The notes beneath the pieces are model-generated. The model was not told the DNA's origin, made no database searches, and worked only from the letters and a program-made list of their open reading frames with translations. Made by a program: the position numbers and the translations under genes. From a virus: DNA of 54,330 bases. Location: the IMG/VR virus record IMGVR_UViG_3300044846_004207, positions 1 through 54,330 of that record; one strand, given 5' to 3'. Position 1 is the stretch's first letter; every line of letters begins with the position of its first letter. Positions 1 to 9,247 of this stretch are shown here, in pieces.

Positions 1-48
1 AAAGTAACAAAAGATAGAGCTGAACTTTATAAAACTTTAGTAAAATGA
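1..48 (+). CDS. C-terminal end of an upstream gene (partial)
   Basis: An open frame runs from the first base to a TGA at 46-48 and encodes the C-terminal residues KVTKDRAELYKTLVK. Its stop overlaps the ATG of the exonuclease gene in an ATGA arrangement, the same coupling used by many genes in this operon, so it is probably the real end of the preceding gene. Too little is present to assign a function. Confidence 0.5.
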   Translation, partial: KVTKDRAELYKTLVK

Positions 49-773
49 TAAACATACCAATAACTAAAATTTTATTCTTGGATATTGAAACCGTTGGTGG
101 TTGCCCTGATTACGATTCTTGTGAAAGATTCAACCCCCAACTTGCAAAACAATATGATAACTATTTTGATTGGTTTCTAAAAAGATTTCCTGAAGACGAT
201 TACGTCACTTATAATTTGGAGGAGGAAATGCAAAAAAAGAGAGACGTTTATTCCAAACGATCGGCACTTGTTCCTGAATTTGCAAAAATTGTTTGTGTAT
301 CAATGGCTTTTGTTATGGAAAATGGTGAAATTAAAAAACAAACATTTTCAGGAGATGATGAAAAAGAACTTTTACTCCAAGTAAGAAATCTTCTTGATAG
401 ATGTCATAAGTTAGATTTTTATCTTTGTGGACACAATCTTAAAAACTTTGATATCCCGATGATGGCAAAAAGAATGATAATAAACGGAATTATGCCGAGT
501 AAGATACTTCCAGATTACAACACTAAACCTTGGGAAGTAAAAGCAATCGACACTAAAGAAGTTTGGCAGTATGGTTCTTATTCATCAATAGGTTCACTTG
601 ATTTGTTATGTTCTTGTTTAGATATCCCGACACCTAAAGATGGTGAAGTGAATGGTGGTATGGTTCACGAAGCATATTGGGGTCATAGTCGGTTAAGTGA
701 GATTGCAGAATATTGCGAAAAAGATGTGGAAGTATTAATTGAAACAATAAAAAAATTAAAAAATTTAATTTAA
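45..773 (+). CDS. DEDDy-type 3'-5' exonuclease (DnaQ/PolB-exo-like)
   Basis: A 242-residue protein with the three exonuclease motifs of the DEDD superfamily. ExoI is LDIET with D13 and E15, ExoII is GHNLKNFD ending in D136, and ExoIII is YCEKD with Y223 and D227, which places it in the DEDDy subgroup. The fold is that of stand-alone 3'-5' exonucleases related to the proofreading domain of family B polymerases; no polymerase domain is attached. It probably trims or proofreads 3' DNA ends, although an RNA substrate cannot be excluded. Its start overlaps the upstream stop (ATGA) and the dUTPase gene follows 2 nt after its stop, so it belongs to a nucleotide and DNA metabolism group. Confidence 0.82.
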   Translation: MINIPITKILFLDIETVGGCPDYDSCERFNPQLAKQYDNYFDWFLKRFPEDDYVTYNLEEEMQKKRDVYSKRSALVPEFAKIVCVSMAFVMENGEIKKQTFSGDDEKELLLQVRNLLDRCHKLDFYLCGHNLKNFDIPMMAKRMIINGIMPSKILPDYNTKPWEVKAIDTKEVWQYGSYSSIGSLDLLCSCLDIPTPKDGEVNGGMVHEAYWGHSRLSEIAEYCEKDVEVLIETIKKLKNLI

Positions 774-775
774 AA

Positions 776-1378
776 ATGGAACAAAATTTAAATGAAATCA
801 GACAAAATCTTAAACTTATTAAAGATTTACAACAAAATATGAATGATTTTGATATGACAAACCCCGAATCAATATTTGAATCTTTAGGTTTGGATGAAAA
901 TGAATTTGCAAATATTTTTGAAGAGACAATTGGAAGTCAAAAAATTGATTTAAATTTTATTAATAATTCTGAATCAAAAAACCCAAGTTATGAGCATTTA
1001 TCAGATTCAGGTTTTGATTTAAGATCATCAGAAGAAATTTGGGTTCAAGCAAATGATAGAAAGTTAATTCCAACAGGATTAATATTGGATATTCCAGAAG
1101 GTTACGAAATTCAAGTTAGATCAAAAAGTGGGTTAGCATTAAAACAAGGATTGATGGTTTTAAACTCACCTGGCACTGTTGATAGTGGTTATTTAGGTGA
1201 GATTGGTGTAATTTTATTTAATACCACAAACGACAGAATTAAAATAGAAAAAGGACAAAAAATTGCACAAGCGGTTTTATGTCCAGTAATTTCAGGTAAA
1301 TGGGTTAATTTGGTACAGGTTACTCACATCAATGAAAAAGATAGAAACAATAACGGATTTGGAAGTACTGGATTATGA
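776..1378 (+). CDS. dut: dUTPase with N-terminal extension
   Basis: Trimeric-type deoxyuridine triphosphate nucleotidohydrolase, which hydrolyses dUTP to dUMP and pyrophosphate. All five family motifs are visible in order: DSGFDL (77-82, motif 1), RSKSG (115-119, motif 2), GTVDSGYLGE (133-142, motif 3), KGQKIAQ (159-165, motif 4) and the Gly-rich C-terminal arm NNNGFGSTG (191-199, motif 5). The catalytic core starts near residue 65, so about 60 residues at the N-terminus are extra relative to a minimal bacterial dUTPase; they are polar, predicted helical and of unknown role. The TGA stop overlaps the ATG of the next gene. The enzyme would keep uracil out of this AT-rich genome and supply dUMP for dTTP. 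Confidence 0.93.
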   Translation: MEQNLNEIRQNLKLIKDLQQNMNDFDMTNPESIFESLGLDENEFANIFEETIGSQKIDLNFINNSESKNPSYEHLSDSGFDLRSSEEIWVQANDRKLIPTGLILDIPEGYEIQVRSKSGLALKQGLMVLNSPGTVDSGYLGEIGVILFNTTNDRIKIEKGQKIAQAVLCPVISGKWVNLVQVTHINEKDRNNNGFGSTGL

Positions 1379-3012
1379 TAACAATTGGATTTTCAACAAG
1401 AAAAATAGATAACAACTTTGTTGATATGTTAAAGAAAACTTCAGGGGTACCTAACACTGAAGTTATTCCATTTGAAAATAACGGAGAGTATTCTTTAACT
1501 GAGGTTTATAATAAGATTTTAAATCAATCGTCAAACAATGTTGTTATTTTGTGTCACGATGATATATACTTTGATTCAAAAAATTGGGGACAAAAGATAT
1601 TAAATCATTTTAAAAGAAAAAACGATTACGGTATCTTAGGTTTGGCAGGTACAACTCATTTACCTAAGTCAGCCAAATGGTGGGAAGATTTTTCAAAAAT
1701 GAAAGGTATTGTCAACCACGAGAACAAAGGTAAAAAATGGGAATCCAAATATTCACCAAGCAAGGGAAATATTTTGGACGACGTGGTATTAGTAGATGGT
1801 TTATTTATTGTTGTCAATAAAAATAATATAATTCATAATTTTAACGAAGAGGTAAAAGGTTTTCATTTTTATGATGTAGATTTTTCTTTTAGAAATTTTA
1901 TGTCTAATGTTAAGATTGGTGTTATGTATGATGTTAGAGTAACACATAAATCGGTTGGGCAAACAAATGAACAGTGGGAAAAGAATAGAGAAGTATTTTC
2001 TAAAAAATATGAGGATGTTTTACCAGTTAAAGTTAAAAAAAATTTAACAATAGATTCACCATTAAAAGTACTACTTTCTTGTTTATTCTTTAAAAATTTT
2101 ACAGGTTCAGAAATGTATGTATACGAATTGGCAAAAGGATTAAAAAAATTAAATTGTGATGTTACCGTTTTATCTGACATCGATGGACAACTTTCAAAGT
2201 TAGCAAAACAACAAGGAATCAAAGTTTTATCATTTAACGAGGCACCCGGATTTAAAATGGGTGACGGTAAATGGGGATTTAACACTCCACAAGGCACACA
2301 AGTATCACAACCTAATGTGATGTATAAAGTAGGTGAGGTTAATTTTGATATAATCCATACCCAACATACACCAGTAACAAATCAAATATGTCAAATGTAT
2401 CCGAACATTGATAAATTATCGACAATACATTCTGAGGTAATTGAATTAGAAAATCCGGTGTTGAATGAATCAATAAAAAAATATATTTGTATCAGACCTG
2501 AAATACAAAATCACATAACAACAAATTTTAATATTGAAAAAGAAAAAACAGAAGTAATTTATAACCCAATTGATTGTGAAAGATTTAACACAAAAAACAC
2601 AAAAGATAATGGATATGTTTTATTTGTTGGGACAATCGATTACTTAAGAGAAAACACAATAAAAGATCTTGTTGAATATACTAAAACCATTGGTAAAGAA
2701 TTGTTTTTGGTAGGGGAGAATAAATCAAATTATTTAAATGATATTTTGATAAACAGTCACGTAAAATATTATAACTCAACAAATAAAGTTGAGGAGTTTG
2801 TAAAAAATTGTAGTGAGACGGCAGGGATATTACTTGGTAGAACTACTATTGAAGGGTGGTTGTGTGGTAAACCAGGTTGGATTTATAATGTTGATGAATC
2901 AGGTTATATTATGACCAAAGAAAAACACGGAGTACCTGAAGATGTTAGTAAGTTCAATTCTTTAGAAATTGCAAAAAAAATAAAAGAAGAATACATAAAA
3001 ATATTAGAATGA
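1375..3012 (+). CDS. Two-domain glycosyltransferase (GT-A plus GT-B)
   Basis: A 545-residue protein that reads as a fusion. Residues about 1-215 look like a GT-A domain of the family 2-related type, with the acidic motif HDDI near residue 60 and a later FHFYDVDFSFR stretch typical of the acceptor side of these enzymes. Residues about 225-545 look like a GT-B, family 4-like transferase: a first Rossmann half beginning PLKVLLSCLFF and including GSEMYVYELAKGL, and a second half with VLFVGTIDYLRE and ILLGRTTIEGWLCGKP. A two-domain enzyme could add two successive sugars. It opens the carbohydrate operon and is joined by ATGA overlaps to dut and to the next gene. Donor and acceptor cannot be read from sequence. 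Confidence 0.72.
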   Translation: MITIGFSTRKIDNNFVDMLKKTSGVPNTEVIPFENNGEYSLTEVYNKILNQSSNNVVILCHDDIYFDSKNWGQKILNHFKRKNDYGILGLAGTTHLPKSAKWWEDFSKMKGIVNHENKGKKWESKYSPSKGNILDDVVLVDGLFIVVNKNNIIHNFNEEVKGFHFYDVDFSFRNFMSNVKIGVMYDVRVTHKSVGQTNEQWEKNREVFSKKYEDVLPVKVKKNLTIDSPLKVLLSCLFFKNFTGSEMYVYELAKGLKKLNCDVTVLSDIDGQLSKLAKQQGIKVLSFNEAPGFKMGDGKWGFNTPQGTQVSQPNVMYKVGEVNFDIIHTQHTPVTNQICQMYPNIDKLSTIHSEVIELENPVLNESIKKYICIRPEIQNHITTNFNIEKEKTEVIYNPIDCERFNTKNTKDNGYVLFVGTIDYLRENTIKDLVEYTKTIGKELFLVGENKSNYLNDILINSHVKYYNSTNKVEEFVKNCSETAGILLGRTTIEGWLCGKPGWIYNVDESGYIMTKEKHGVPEDVSKFNSLEIAKKIKEEYIKILE

Positions 3013-3740
3013 TAAAAATTGTAAGTTGTTTTTGGAATGCTGAGGACTACATTGAAAAATGTATTAAATCTGTATTAAATCAAAGTTTTACTGATTTTAA
3101 AATGTATCTTATTGATGATGTATCGACAGACGACACAAAACAAATTATCAAAGAATTAATAAAAAATGATGATAGATTTATTTTAATTGAAAACACGGAT
3201 AAAAAATTTAAATTAAAAAATTTAGATGATTTGTTAATGAATGAAGATGAGTTTCAAGACGAAGATATTGTTGTCGAATTAGACGGTGATGATTGGTTAT
3301 ATGACTCAAATGTTTTAACTTTAATTAATGAAAAATACACAAACAATAAAGATTTGTGGATTACAAATGGAAGTTTTGTTTATTCTTCGGGAGGGTTTGG
3401 GTTTTCTTCAAAAGTTAACACTTCGACAATAAGGACTGATACATTTTTTTTCTCTCACTTAAGAACTTGGAAAACACATTTATGGAGAAATATTGAGGAG
3501 GAATCTTTTATGGATGTTAATGGTGAGTACTTCAAATCGGGGGGTGACGTAGCATATTGTTTTCCTATGGTTGAAATGGCTGGTGAAAAACATTATGAAT
3601 ACATACCAAACATTTTATATGTTTACAACGAACAAAACCCAAGAAACGACCATAAATCAGGAAGTGGTTCTGGTAGTCCACACGAACAAGTAAGATGTTC
3701 CAATATTATTAGAAACATGCCAAAATATAAAACACTTTAA
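3009..3740 (+). CDS. Family 2 glycosyltransferase (GT-A)
   Basis: A 243-residue GT-A transferase. The N-terminus MIKIVSCFWNAEDYIEKCI, followed by SVLNQSFTDFKMYLIDDVS, is the usual start of family 2 enzymes, where the nucleotide-sugar pocket is formed. The acidic cluster LDGDDW near residue 93 is the metal-binding DXD-like motif. It lacks membrane segments, so it is a cytosolic enzyme acting on a lipid- or protein-linked acceptor. The start codon overlaps the preceding stop (ATGA at 3009-3012), and the fucosyltransferase gene follows 3 nt after the stop. Confidence 0.85.
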   Translation: MIKIVSCFWNAEDYIEKCIKSVLNQSFTDFKMYLIDDVSTDDTKQIIKELIKNDDRFILIENTDKKFKLKNLDDLLMNEDEFQDEDIVVELDGDDWLYDSNVLTLINEKYTNNKDLWITNGSFVYSSGGFGFSSKVNTSTIRTDTFFFSHLRTWKTHLWRNIEEESFMDVNGEYFKSGGDVAYCFPMVEMAGEKHYEYIPNILYVYNEQNPRNDHKSGSGSGSPHEQVRCSNIIRNMPKYKTL

Positions 3741-3743
3741 AAA

Positions 3744-4556
3744 ATGTTTATCACATCACATTTAATGGGTGGTTTGGGTAATCAAATGTTCCAAATGTCA
3801 AAAGCTTTATCCGAAGGTTTTGAAAACAATATTGATGTAAAATTTAAACTTGAGTCTTACATACCAATGGAGGGAAACCAACCCTCTAAGTATAAAAGTA
3901 ATATTTTTAGAAATATAAAATTTGAGGATTACAAAGAAAATACTTTACAAATTTCAGAACCGAGTTGGTCATATAATGAACTGAATGTTTTTTATTACAC
4001 ACCTGTAAAATATTACGGATACTTCCAAAGTAGTAAAAACTTTAAATCTCAAGGAAAAAAAATTAAAGAAATTTTTTCACCAACAGATGATTTTATTGAT
4101 AAAATAAAAAATTTATACCCAAATATTTTTGAAAAAAATTCAGTTTCTATACACGTAAGAAGAGGTGATTACTTAAGTATTTCTAATATTCTACCAATAA
4201 TTGATAAATCATATATAGATGAAAGTTTAAAACAATTGGGTGAATACTCTAATATATTTATTTTTTCAAACGATAAGGTTTGGTGTAAAGAAAATCTAAA
4301 TTACCCTAACTCTACTGTTGTTGAAAATCTTGAAGATTATGAGGAACTGTGGGCAATTAGTTTGTGTAATCATAATATTATGTCTAACTCTTCATTTTCT
4401 TGGTGGGGTTCATATCTTAATAAAAATGATAATAAAAAAGTTTTTGTCCCGTCAATATGGTTTGGTGCAAATGGTGAAAAAAATTATCAGGACATATATG
4501 AAAAAGAATGGATAAAAATAAATGTAAATTTTAAAAATGGAAAACTTATTTACTAA
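3744..4556 (+). CDS. Alpha-1,2-fucosyltransferase-like protein (GT11)
   Basis: A 270-residue protein with the hallmarks of GT11 fucosyltransferases: GGLGNQMFQ at 9-17, the GDP-fucose-binding HVRRGDY at 137-143, and the C-terminal block NSSFSWWGSYLN followed by VFVPSIWF. The size fits the bacterial WbwK/FutC group. The family transfers L-fucose from GDP-fucose, usually in alpha-1,2 linkage to galactose. The donor would be made by the Gmd and GDP-fucose synthase homologues of the same operon (13868-15746). Its last 20 nt overlap the next gene. Linkage specificity is inferred from the family. Confidence 0.85.
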   Translation: MFITSHLMGGLGNQMFQMSKALSEGFENNIDVKFKLESYIPMEGNQPSKYKSNIFRNIKFEDYKENTLQISEPSWSYNELNVFYYTPVKYYGYFQSSKNFKSQGKKIKEIFSPTDDFIDKIKNLYPNIFEKNSVSIHVRRGDYLSISNILPIIDKSYIDESLKQLGEYSNIFIFSNDKVWCKENLNYPNSTVVENLEDYEELWAISLCNHNIMSNSSFSWWGSYLNKNDNKKVFVPSIWFGANGEKNYQDIYEKEWIKINVNFKNGKLIY

Positions 4557-5307
4557 AACATCAATTTCTGATGATGAAAAATTTAAAAAAATTTGTGAAG
4601 AATCAAGTAAAAATGAAAATTTATTTCAAAACTTTAAACGAAACCCTACGTTTACGGAAATATTAGAACATACCACATACGATCAAGGTTTAATGTATAT
4701 TGGTGAAATAGAAAAAAACCCTAAAATTGACTTGGAATTAATTGAAAAATTTAAAACTAATGACATTCAAGGTAACCCTTTTGTTTACGAATATAAGGAA
4801 CCATACGGATTAATATCACCGTCAACGTTAAGATATATTAAAATTTTAAATGATTTAATAAATCTTTTTGGTGATTTGACAAATTATTCTATAGTTGAAA
4901 TTGGTGTGGGTTACGGGGGACAATCCAAAATAATACAAGATCAATTTGAGGTTAAAGAATATAATTATATTGATTTACCCGAAGTATTGAACTTAACAAA
5001 AAAATATTTAGAAATTTTCAATTTTGAAAATTTAAACTTTTTAGATTTTAAAACCTTACCAAATAAAAAATATGATTTAATAATTTCAAATTACGCAATT
5101 ACTGAATGTTCCAAAGAAATACAAGACATTTATATCGAAAAAATTATTAATAATTCTAAACATTGTTACATTATAGGTAATGATATAGGTACCCATTTCA
5201 ATTTAAAAAATTACAATAAAAATGATTGGTTTGAGATATTACCTAAATCTAAATTTTTAGAAGAGTCTCCAAAAACTCATCAAAATAATTATCTTTTATA
5301 TTTTTAA
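4537..5307 (+). CDS. Putative sugar O-methyltransferase
   Basis: A 256-residue class I SAM-dependent methyltransferase. The SAM-binding motif I is VEIGVGYGGQ around residue 126, preceded by the block SPSTLRYIKIL seen in the putative sugar O-methyltransferase family found in polysaccharide clusters. Motif II-like sequence YNYIDLPEVL and the later LIISNYAITECS fit the same fold. It would cap or modify a sugar in the glycan made by neighbouring transferases. The gene starts inside the end of the fucosyltransferase gene (20-nt overlap), an indication of translational coupling. Confidence 0.72.
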   Translation: MENLFTKTSISDDEKFKKICEESSKNENLFQNFKRNPTFTEILEHTTYDQGLMYIGEIEKNPKIDLELIEKFKTNDIQGNPFVYEYKEPYGLISPSTLRYIKILNDLINLFGDLTNYSIVEIGVGYGGQSKIIQDQFEVKEYNYIDLPEVLNLTKKYLEIFNFENLNFLDFKTLPNKKYDLIISNYAITECSKEIQDIYIEKIINNSKHCYIIGNDIGTHFNLKNYNKNDWFEILPKSKFLEESPKTHQNNYLLYF

Positions 5308-5310
5308 TTT

Positions 5311-6108
5311 ATGCTAAAATTTAATATGTTGAGTAGTGTATTTGAACACAACGGTTCATCTACAGTCAACCAAAAACCGTCTTTTTTTGAATGGGATTTT
5401 AAAAATAAAACGGGGGATATTGATTTTTATATTGATGGGGACATTCACAAGGCAATTTTAGAACGGAATAATGGTAGAAAAAAAATATTATGGACTTTAG
5501 AATCTCCTCATTTTAATAATGGTGTTTTTGATTATATAAAAAACAATTTAAACGTTGTTTTGGAAGTTTTTGAATTTATTTTTACTTATAACGAAGAATT
5601 TTTAAAGATTGATAAAAAATTCAACTTTGTACCCGCAATGGGTTCTTGGGTTAAAAATCCTCAACTAAAAAATAAAACAAAATTGATATCTATGGTAACT
5701 TCAAATAAAACCATTACTCCACAACAAAAGTACAGAGTCGATTTTGCAAATAGTAATAAAAATAAAATAGATATTTACGGTAGAGGATTCAAAGAAATTT
5801 TAAATAAAGAAGAAGGTTTAGAAGACTATATGTTTTCTGTGTGTATTGAAAATGCAACAACAGATACGTACTTTACTGAAAAAATATTGGACTGTTTTGC
5901 TTTAGGAACAATACCAATATACAAGGGTTCTAAAAATATTATTAATCATTTCGATGTCGGTGGAATTTTATTTTTAGATGACGTAGATTTGAAAGATATC
6001 AGTGAAAATTTATATATTTCTAAATATGAACATATTAAAAATAATTTTAATAAAGTAAAAAATTTAATTATTCCGGAGGACATCATATATAAAATAATAA
6101 AAAAATAA
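5311..6108 (+). CDS. GT10-like alpha-1,3-fucosyltransferase
   Basis: A 265-residue protein whose C-terminal half carries the signature of GT10 fucosyltransferases: FSVCIENATTD, then YFTEKILDCFALGTIPIYKG, where the ENxxxxxYxTEK block binds GDP-fucose. The N-terminal half is divergent and shorter than in Helicobacter or animal enzymes, and there is no membrane anchor. It is the second fucosyltransferase-type gene in the operon, consistent with the GDP-fucose pathway genes downstream. Alternative activities of GT10-like enzymes on other donors cannot be excluded. Confidence 0.75.
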   Translation: MLKFNMLSSVFEHNGSSTVNQKPSFFEWDFKNKTGDIDFYIDGDIHKAILERNNGRKKILWTLESPHFNNGVFDYIKNNLNVVLEVFEFIFTYNEEFLKIDKKFNFVPAMGSWVKNPQLKNKTKLISMVTSNKTITPQQKYRVDFANSNKNKIDIYGRGFKEILNKEEGLEDYMFSVCIENATTDTYFTEKILDCFALGTIPIYKGSKNIINHFDVGGILFLDDVDLKDISENLYISKYEHIKNNFNKVKNLIIPEDIIYKIIKK

Positions 6109-6720
6109 ATGACAACAACTATAATAGCTAATTATTATAACTCAAAAGAGTTTTTAGATTTAACTAGTTCATTAGAAGATGATATTAATGTGATTATATA
6201 TAATAAATCAAGCGAAAATCTAACATCATTAAAGGATAATCACATAGTGATTAATAGTGAAAATATTGGTAGAGAGGGACACACTTATCTAACATATATA
6301 ATTGAAAATTACGAAAAATTATCAGATGTAAATGTTTTTATACAGGATGATTTTTATAACCACTTATTTAATATAGATTATTTTAAAAATAATTTTAATA
6401 ACAATAAAAATAACGATTTTTATCAATTCCCATGCTCTTGGAGAAAGGGATCAGAAGCTATACCATTTTCAAGAACAATTGTAGATGGGTATTTAGATTT
6501 AGGGTTTTTTAAGAATAATGACATTAAAAAATTTGCTGAGTTATTTAAGGTTGAGTTACCGCATGTTTACACTACTGAAACATGTGCGCATTTTTTAGTT
6601 TCTAGAAATAGAATATTAAGACATAATAAAGAAAAATATAAAAAAATTCTAGAATGGTTATTAAGTAACGAAATTAATGGTTATTTACTAGAACACACTT
6701 GGAAAATTTTATTTATGTAA
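6109..6720 (+). CDS. DUF3431-like protein, probable glycosyltransferase-related
   Basis: A 203-residue protein that matches from memory the DUF3431 family: the block NIGREGHTYLTYIIENY followed by VNVFIQDDFYNH corresponds to the family's conserved NxGREaHTYL...vFlQgd core. These proteins are found in sugar-modifying clusters and are thought to have a GT-A-like fold, but no activity is established. The gene starts directly after the previous stop and ends 1 nt before the mutase gene, so it is an integral member of the glycan operon. Confidence 0.6.
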   Translation: MTTTIIANYYNSKEFLDLTSSLEDDINVIIYNKSSENLTSLKDNHIVINSENIGREGHTYLTYIIENYEKLSDVNVFIQDDFYNHLFNIDYFKNNFNNNKNNDFYQFPCSWRKGSEAIPFSRTIVDGYLDLGFFKNNDIKKFAELFKVELPHVYTTETCAHFLVSRNRILRHNKEKYKKILEWLLSNEINGYLLEHTWKILFM

Positions 6721-6721
6721 T

Positions 6722-7813
6722 ATGTATGATTATCTAATAGTTGGGAGTGGTTTATATGGTGCTGTTTTTGCACACGAAATGAACAAAATAGGTAAAAAAT
6801 GTTTAGTTATCGAAAAAAGAAACCATATTGGTGGAAATTGTTTTACTGAAAAAAGAGATGGAATTAATATACATATGTATGGCGCACATATCTTTCATAC
6901 AAATGATTTAGAAATATGGAATTGGATAAATCAATTTACTGAATTTAATAATTATCAACACACCTTAAAAGTAAAATATGACGATAAATTATACTCATTT
7001 CCAATTAATTTATTAACGATGTATCAATTATTTGGTGTTATGTCACCAGAAGAAACCAAAAATAAACTTAATGAGTTAAAAATAAAAAATAAAAATAACG
7101 AAAATTTAGAAAATTGGGTTTTATCACAAGTTGGTAAAGAGATATATGAAATTTTCATAAAAGGATATACAACAAAACAGTGGAATAAAAATCCAATTGA
7201 TTTACCATCTTCAATAATAAAAAGAATACCTATAAGATTTAATTTTAATGATAATTATTTTTCAGATAAATATCAAGGAATACCAATTGATGGGTATACA
7301 AAAATTTTTGAAAAAATTTTTAATGGTATAGAAGTTAGAACAAATGTTGACTATTTTAAAAATAAAGAATATTTTGATTCTATATCAAAAACAATTGTTT
7401 TTACTGGTAAAATTGATGAGTTTTTTGATTATAAATTTGGTAGACTAGAATATAGGTCTTTGTTTTTTGAACATGAGAAATTATATATTGAAGATTTTCA
7501 AGGATGTTCAGTTATTAATTACACAGACATTAAAATTCCATACACTAGAATTTGTGAACACAAACATTTTGAAAACTCAAAATCTAATGTTACTTGGATA
7601 ACAAAAGAATACCCTAAAGATTATGTAGAATCAGACATACCCTATTATCCAATAAATGATGATAAGAATAATAAAATTTATCAAAAATACAAAGAATTAT
7701 CCAAATCATACCCAAATGTTATTTTTGGAGGTAGATTATCGGAATATAAATATTATGACATGCACCAAGTTATTGGTTCAGCGTTAAAAAAAGTAAAAAA
7801 CATAAAAAACTAA
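6722..7813 (+). CDS. glf: UDP-galactopyranose mutase
   Basis: A 363-residue flavoenzyme that interconverts UDP-galactopyranose and UDP-galactofuranose. The FAD-binding motif GSGLYGA is at 8-14, followed by VIEKRNHIGGNC, the family's second dinucleotide-binding block. Further family signatures are YGAHIFHT, RIPIRFNF with YFSDKYQG, LEYRSLFFEHE and the C-terminal GRLSEYKYYDMHQV, which together include the conserved arginines and tyrosines around the substrate. Length is typical. Its presence implies that at least one transferase in the operon uses UDP-galactofuranose. Its stop overlaps the next ATG. Confidence 0.94.
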   Translation: MYDYLIVGSGLYGAVFAHEMNKIGKKCLVIEKRNHIGGNCFTEKRDGINIHMYGAHIFHTNDLEIWNWINQFTEFNNYQHTLKVKYDDKLYSFPINLLTMYQLFGVMSPEETKNKLNELKIKNKNNENLENWVLSQVGKEIYEIFIKGYTTKQWNKNPIDLPSSIIKRIPIRFNFNDNYFSDKYQGIPIDGYTKIFEKIFNGIEVRTNVDYFKNKEYFDSISKTIVFTGKIDEFFDYKFGRLEYRSLFFEHEKLYIEDFQGCSVINYTDIKIPYTRICEHKHFENSKSNVTWITKEYPKDYVESDIPYYPINDDKNNKIYQKYKELSKSYPNVIFGGRLSEYKYYDMHQVIGSALKKVKNIKN

Positions 7814-8523
7814 TGAAAAAATATTTGGTAAACTATTCAGACAAAACACACAAAAATTCACAAATAGAAAATACAAATTCCGCATTATCTATTGGTGGGT
7901 TTGATAACGTATTTTCATTTAATTTACAGGATTTAGGAGATGAATTTATTTTTCAAAATAAAAATATAATGTCTCAACCAAGAGGTGCTGGTTATTGGAT
8001 GTGGAAGCCATTTGTAATTAAAAAAGCTTTAGAATTAATAAATGATAATGATATTCTAATGTATTCGGATTCTGGTATTTCATTTATAAAAAATATTGAT
8101 GAAATAGTTACTATTATGGATAACACAGATGAAAAATTATTGTTATTTGAGTTAGACGATATTCATCCAAATAAAAGGTGGACAAAACGTGATTGTTTTG
8201 TTTTAATGGGTTTGGATAACGAACCATATCTATCTCAGAATCAATTATTGGCTAGTTATATTTTGATGCGAAAAAACAAGTTTGTGATTAAATTCATTGA
8301 TGAATGGTTACATTATGCAAAAGACTACAGAGTAATTACAGATTCATCAAACGAATGTGGTTTACCTAACTATTTAGAATTTGTTGATCATAGACACGAT
8401 CAAAGTATTTTAAGCCTATTAGGTCGAAAGTATAAAATTAAAAACATCCCAGATGTTAGTCAATATGGGATTGGTAGGATGATTACGGGTCAAGTTTTTA
8501 ACCATCATAGAAATAGGAGTTAA
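7813..8523 (+). CDS. Putative glycosyltransferase, YWMWKP-type
   Basis: A 236-residue protein with the segment SQPRGAGYWMWKPFVIKKAL, followed by DNDILMYSDSGISF, in which the Asp-Ser-Gly resembles the metal-binding acidic motif of GT-A enzymes. A later DHRHDQSILSLLGRKY matches the usual helix after the acceptor loop in such transferases. I recognise the pattern from carbohydrate clusters but cannot name a characterised family. It overlaps the mutase stop by one base and is followed by the next transferase after 1 nt. The role is inferred from fold-like motifs and context. Confidence 0.55.
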   Translation: MKKYLVNYSDKTHKNSQIENTNSALSIGGFDNVFSFNLQDLGDEFIFQNKNIMSQPRGAGYWMWKPFVIKKALELINDNDILMYSDSGISFIKNIDEIVTIMDNTDEKLLLFELDDIHPNKRWTKRDCFVLMGLDNEPYLSQNQLLASYILMRKNKFVIKFIDEWLHYAKDYRVITDSSNECGLPNYLEFVDHRHDQSILSLLGRKYKIKNIPDVSQYGIGRMITGQVFNHHRNRS

Positions 8524-8524
8524 T

Positions 8525-9247
8525 ATGAAAATTAAATATGCAATTATGGGTTCAAATATGAACCCACTATATTATGACTTTTGGCCGATAATATCTAAGA
8601 CGTGGAAAGAAGTTTTTGATATTACGCCGGTTTTAGGTTTAATATGTGATGAAAATTCTGACATTATACAAGACAGTTATGGTTTAATTAAAAAATTTAA
8701 ATCTATTGATGGTATTGATGATGGGTTACAATCACAAATAGTAAGATTTTATTTACCTACATTATTAGATGACATTTCAATTACGTCTGATATTGATATG
8801 GTTCCATTATCAAAAAAATATTTTATTGATTACGTTAATTCTTTTGATGAAAATAAGTTTTATGTTATGACATCTGATAACCCAGAATGTCTTAGAAATC
8901 GTGAGTATCAAATGTGTTACAACATTGCAAAACCACAACTATTTAAAGATGTTTTAAAAATTGAGGAATCATGGGTTGATTTTGTTAATAAGTTAAAAAA
9001 TTTAGGGTTTGGGTGGACTACTGATCAACGTTATTTATATGATATGATAAATGCGTATGTAAACAAAGAAAACATAGTTTTATTGAATAGAGGTTTCAGC
9101 GGTTTCGCACATAATAGAATTGATAGAGCAATATGGCGTTATGATGTTAATGCTGTTAAAAATGGTGATTACATTGATTCGCATTTACTCAGACCGTATC
9201 AAGAACATAAAACAGAGATTAATAATTTAATTAATTTATTATATTAA
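8525..9247 (+). CDS. Putative glycosyltransferase (GT8-like GT-A fold)
   Basis: A 240-residue protein with ITSDIDMVPL near residue 87, an Asp-x-Asp metal-binding motif in the position typical of nucleotide-sugar transferases, preceded by QSQIVRFYLPTLL, which resembles the helix before the DXD in family 8-like enzymes. WTTDQRYLYDMI and the C-terminal RPYQEH complete a GT-A pattern. No donor can be assigned. It ends by overlapping the start of the next gene by one base. Confidence 0.55.
   Translation: MKIKYAIMGSNMNPLYYDFWPIISKTWKEVFDITPVLGLICDENSDIIQDSYGLIKKFKSIDGIDDGLQSQIVRFYLPTLLDDISITSDIDMVPLSKKYFIDYVNSFDENKFYVMTSDNPECLRNREYQMCYNIAKPQLFKDVLKIEESWVDFVNKLKNLGFGWTTDQRYLYDMINAYVNKENIVLLNRGFSGFAHNRIDRAIWRYDVNAVKNGDYIDSHLLRPYQEHKTEINNLINLLY

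Noticed and set aside
1869-2297. Minus-strand open frame of 142 codons inside the fused glycosyltransferase
   Set aside because: No family features, complete overlap with a well-supported gene on the other strand, and no promoter or start context.
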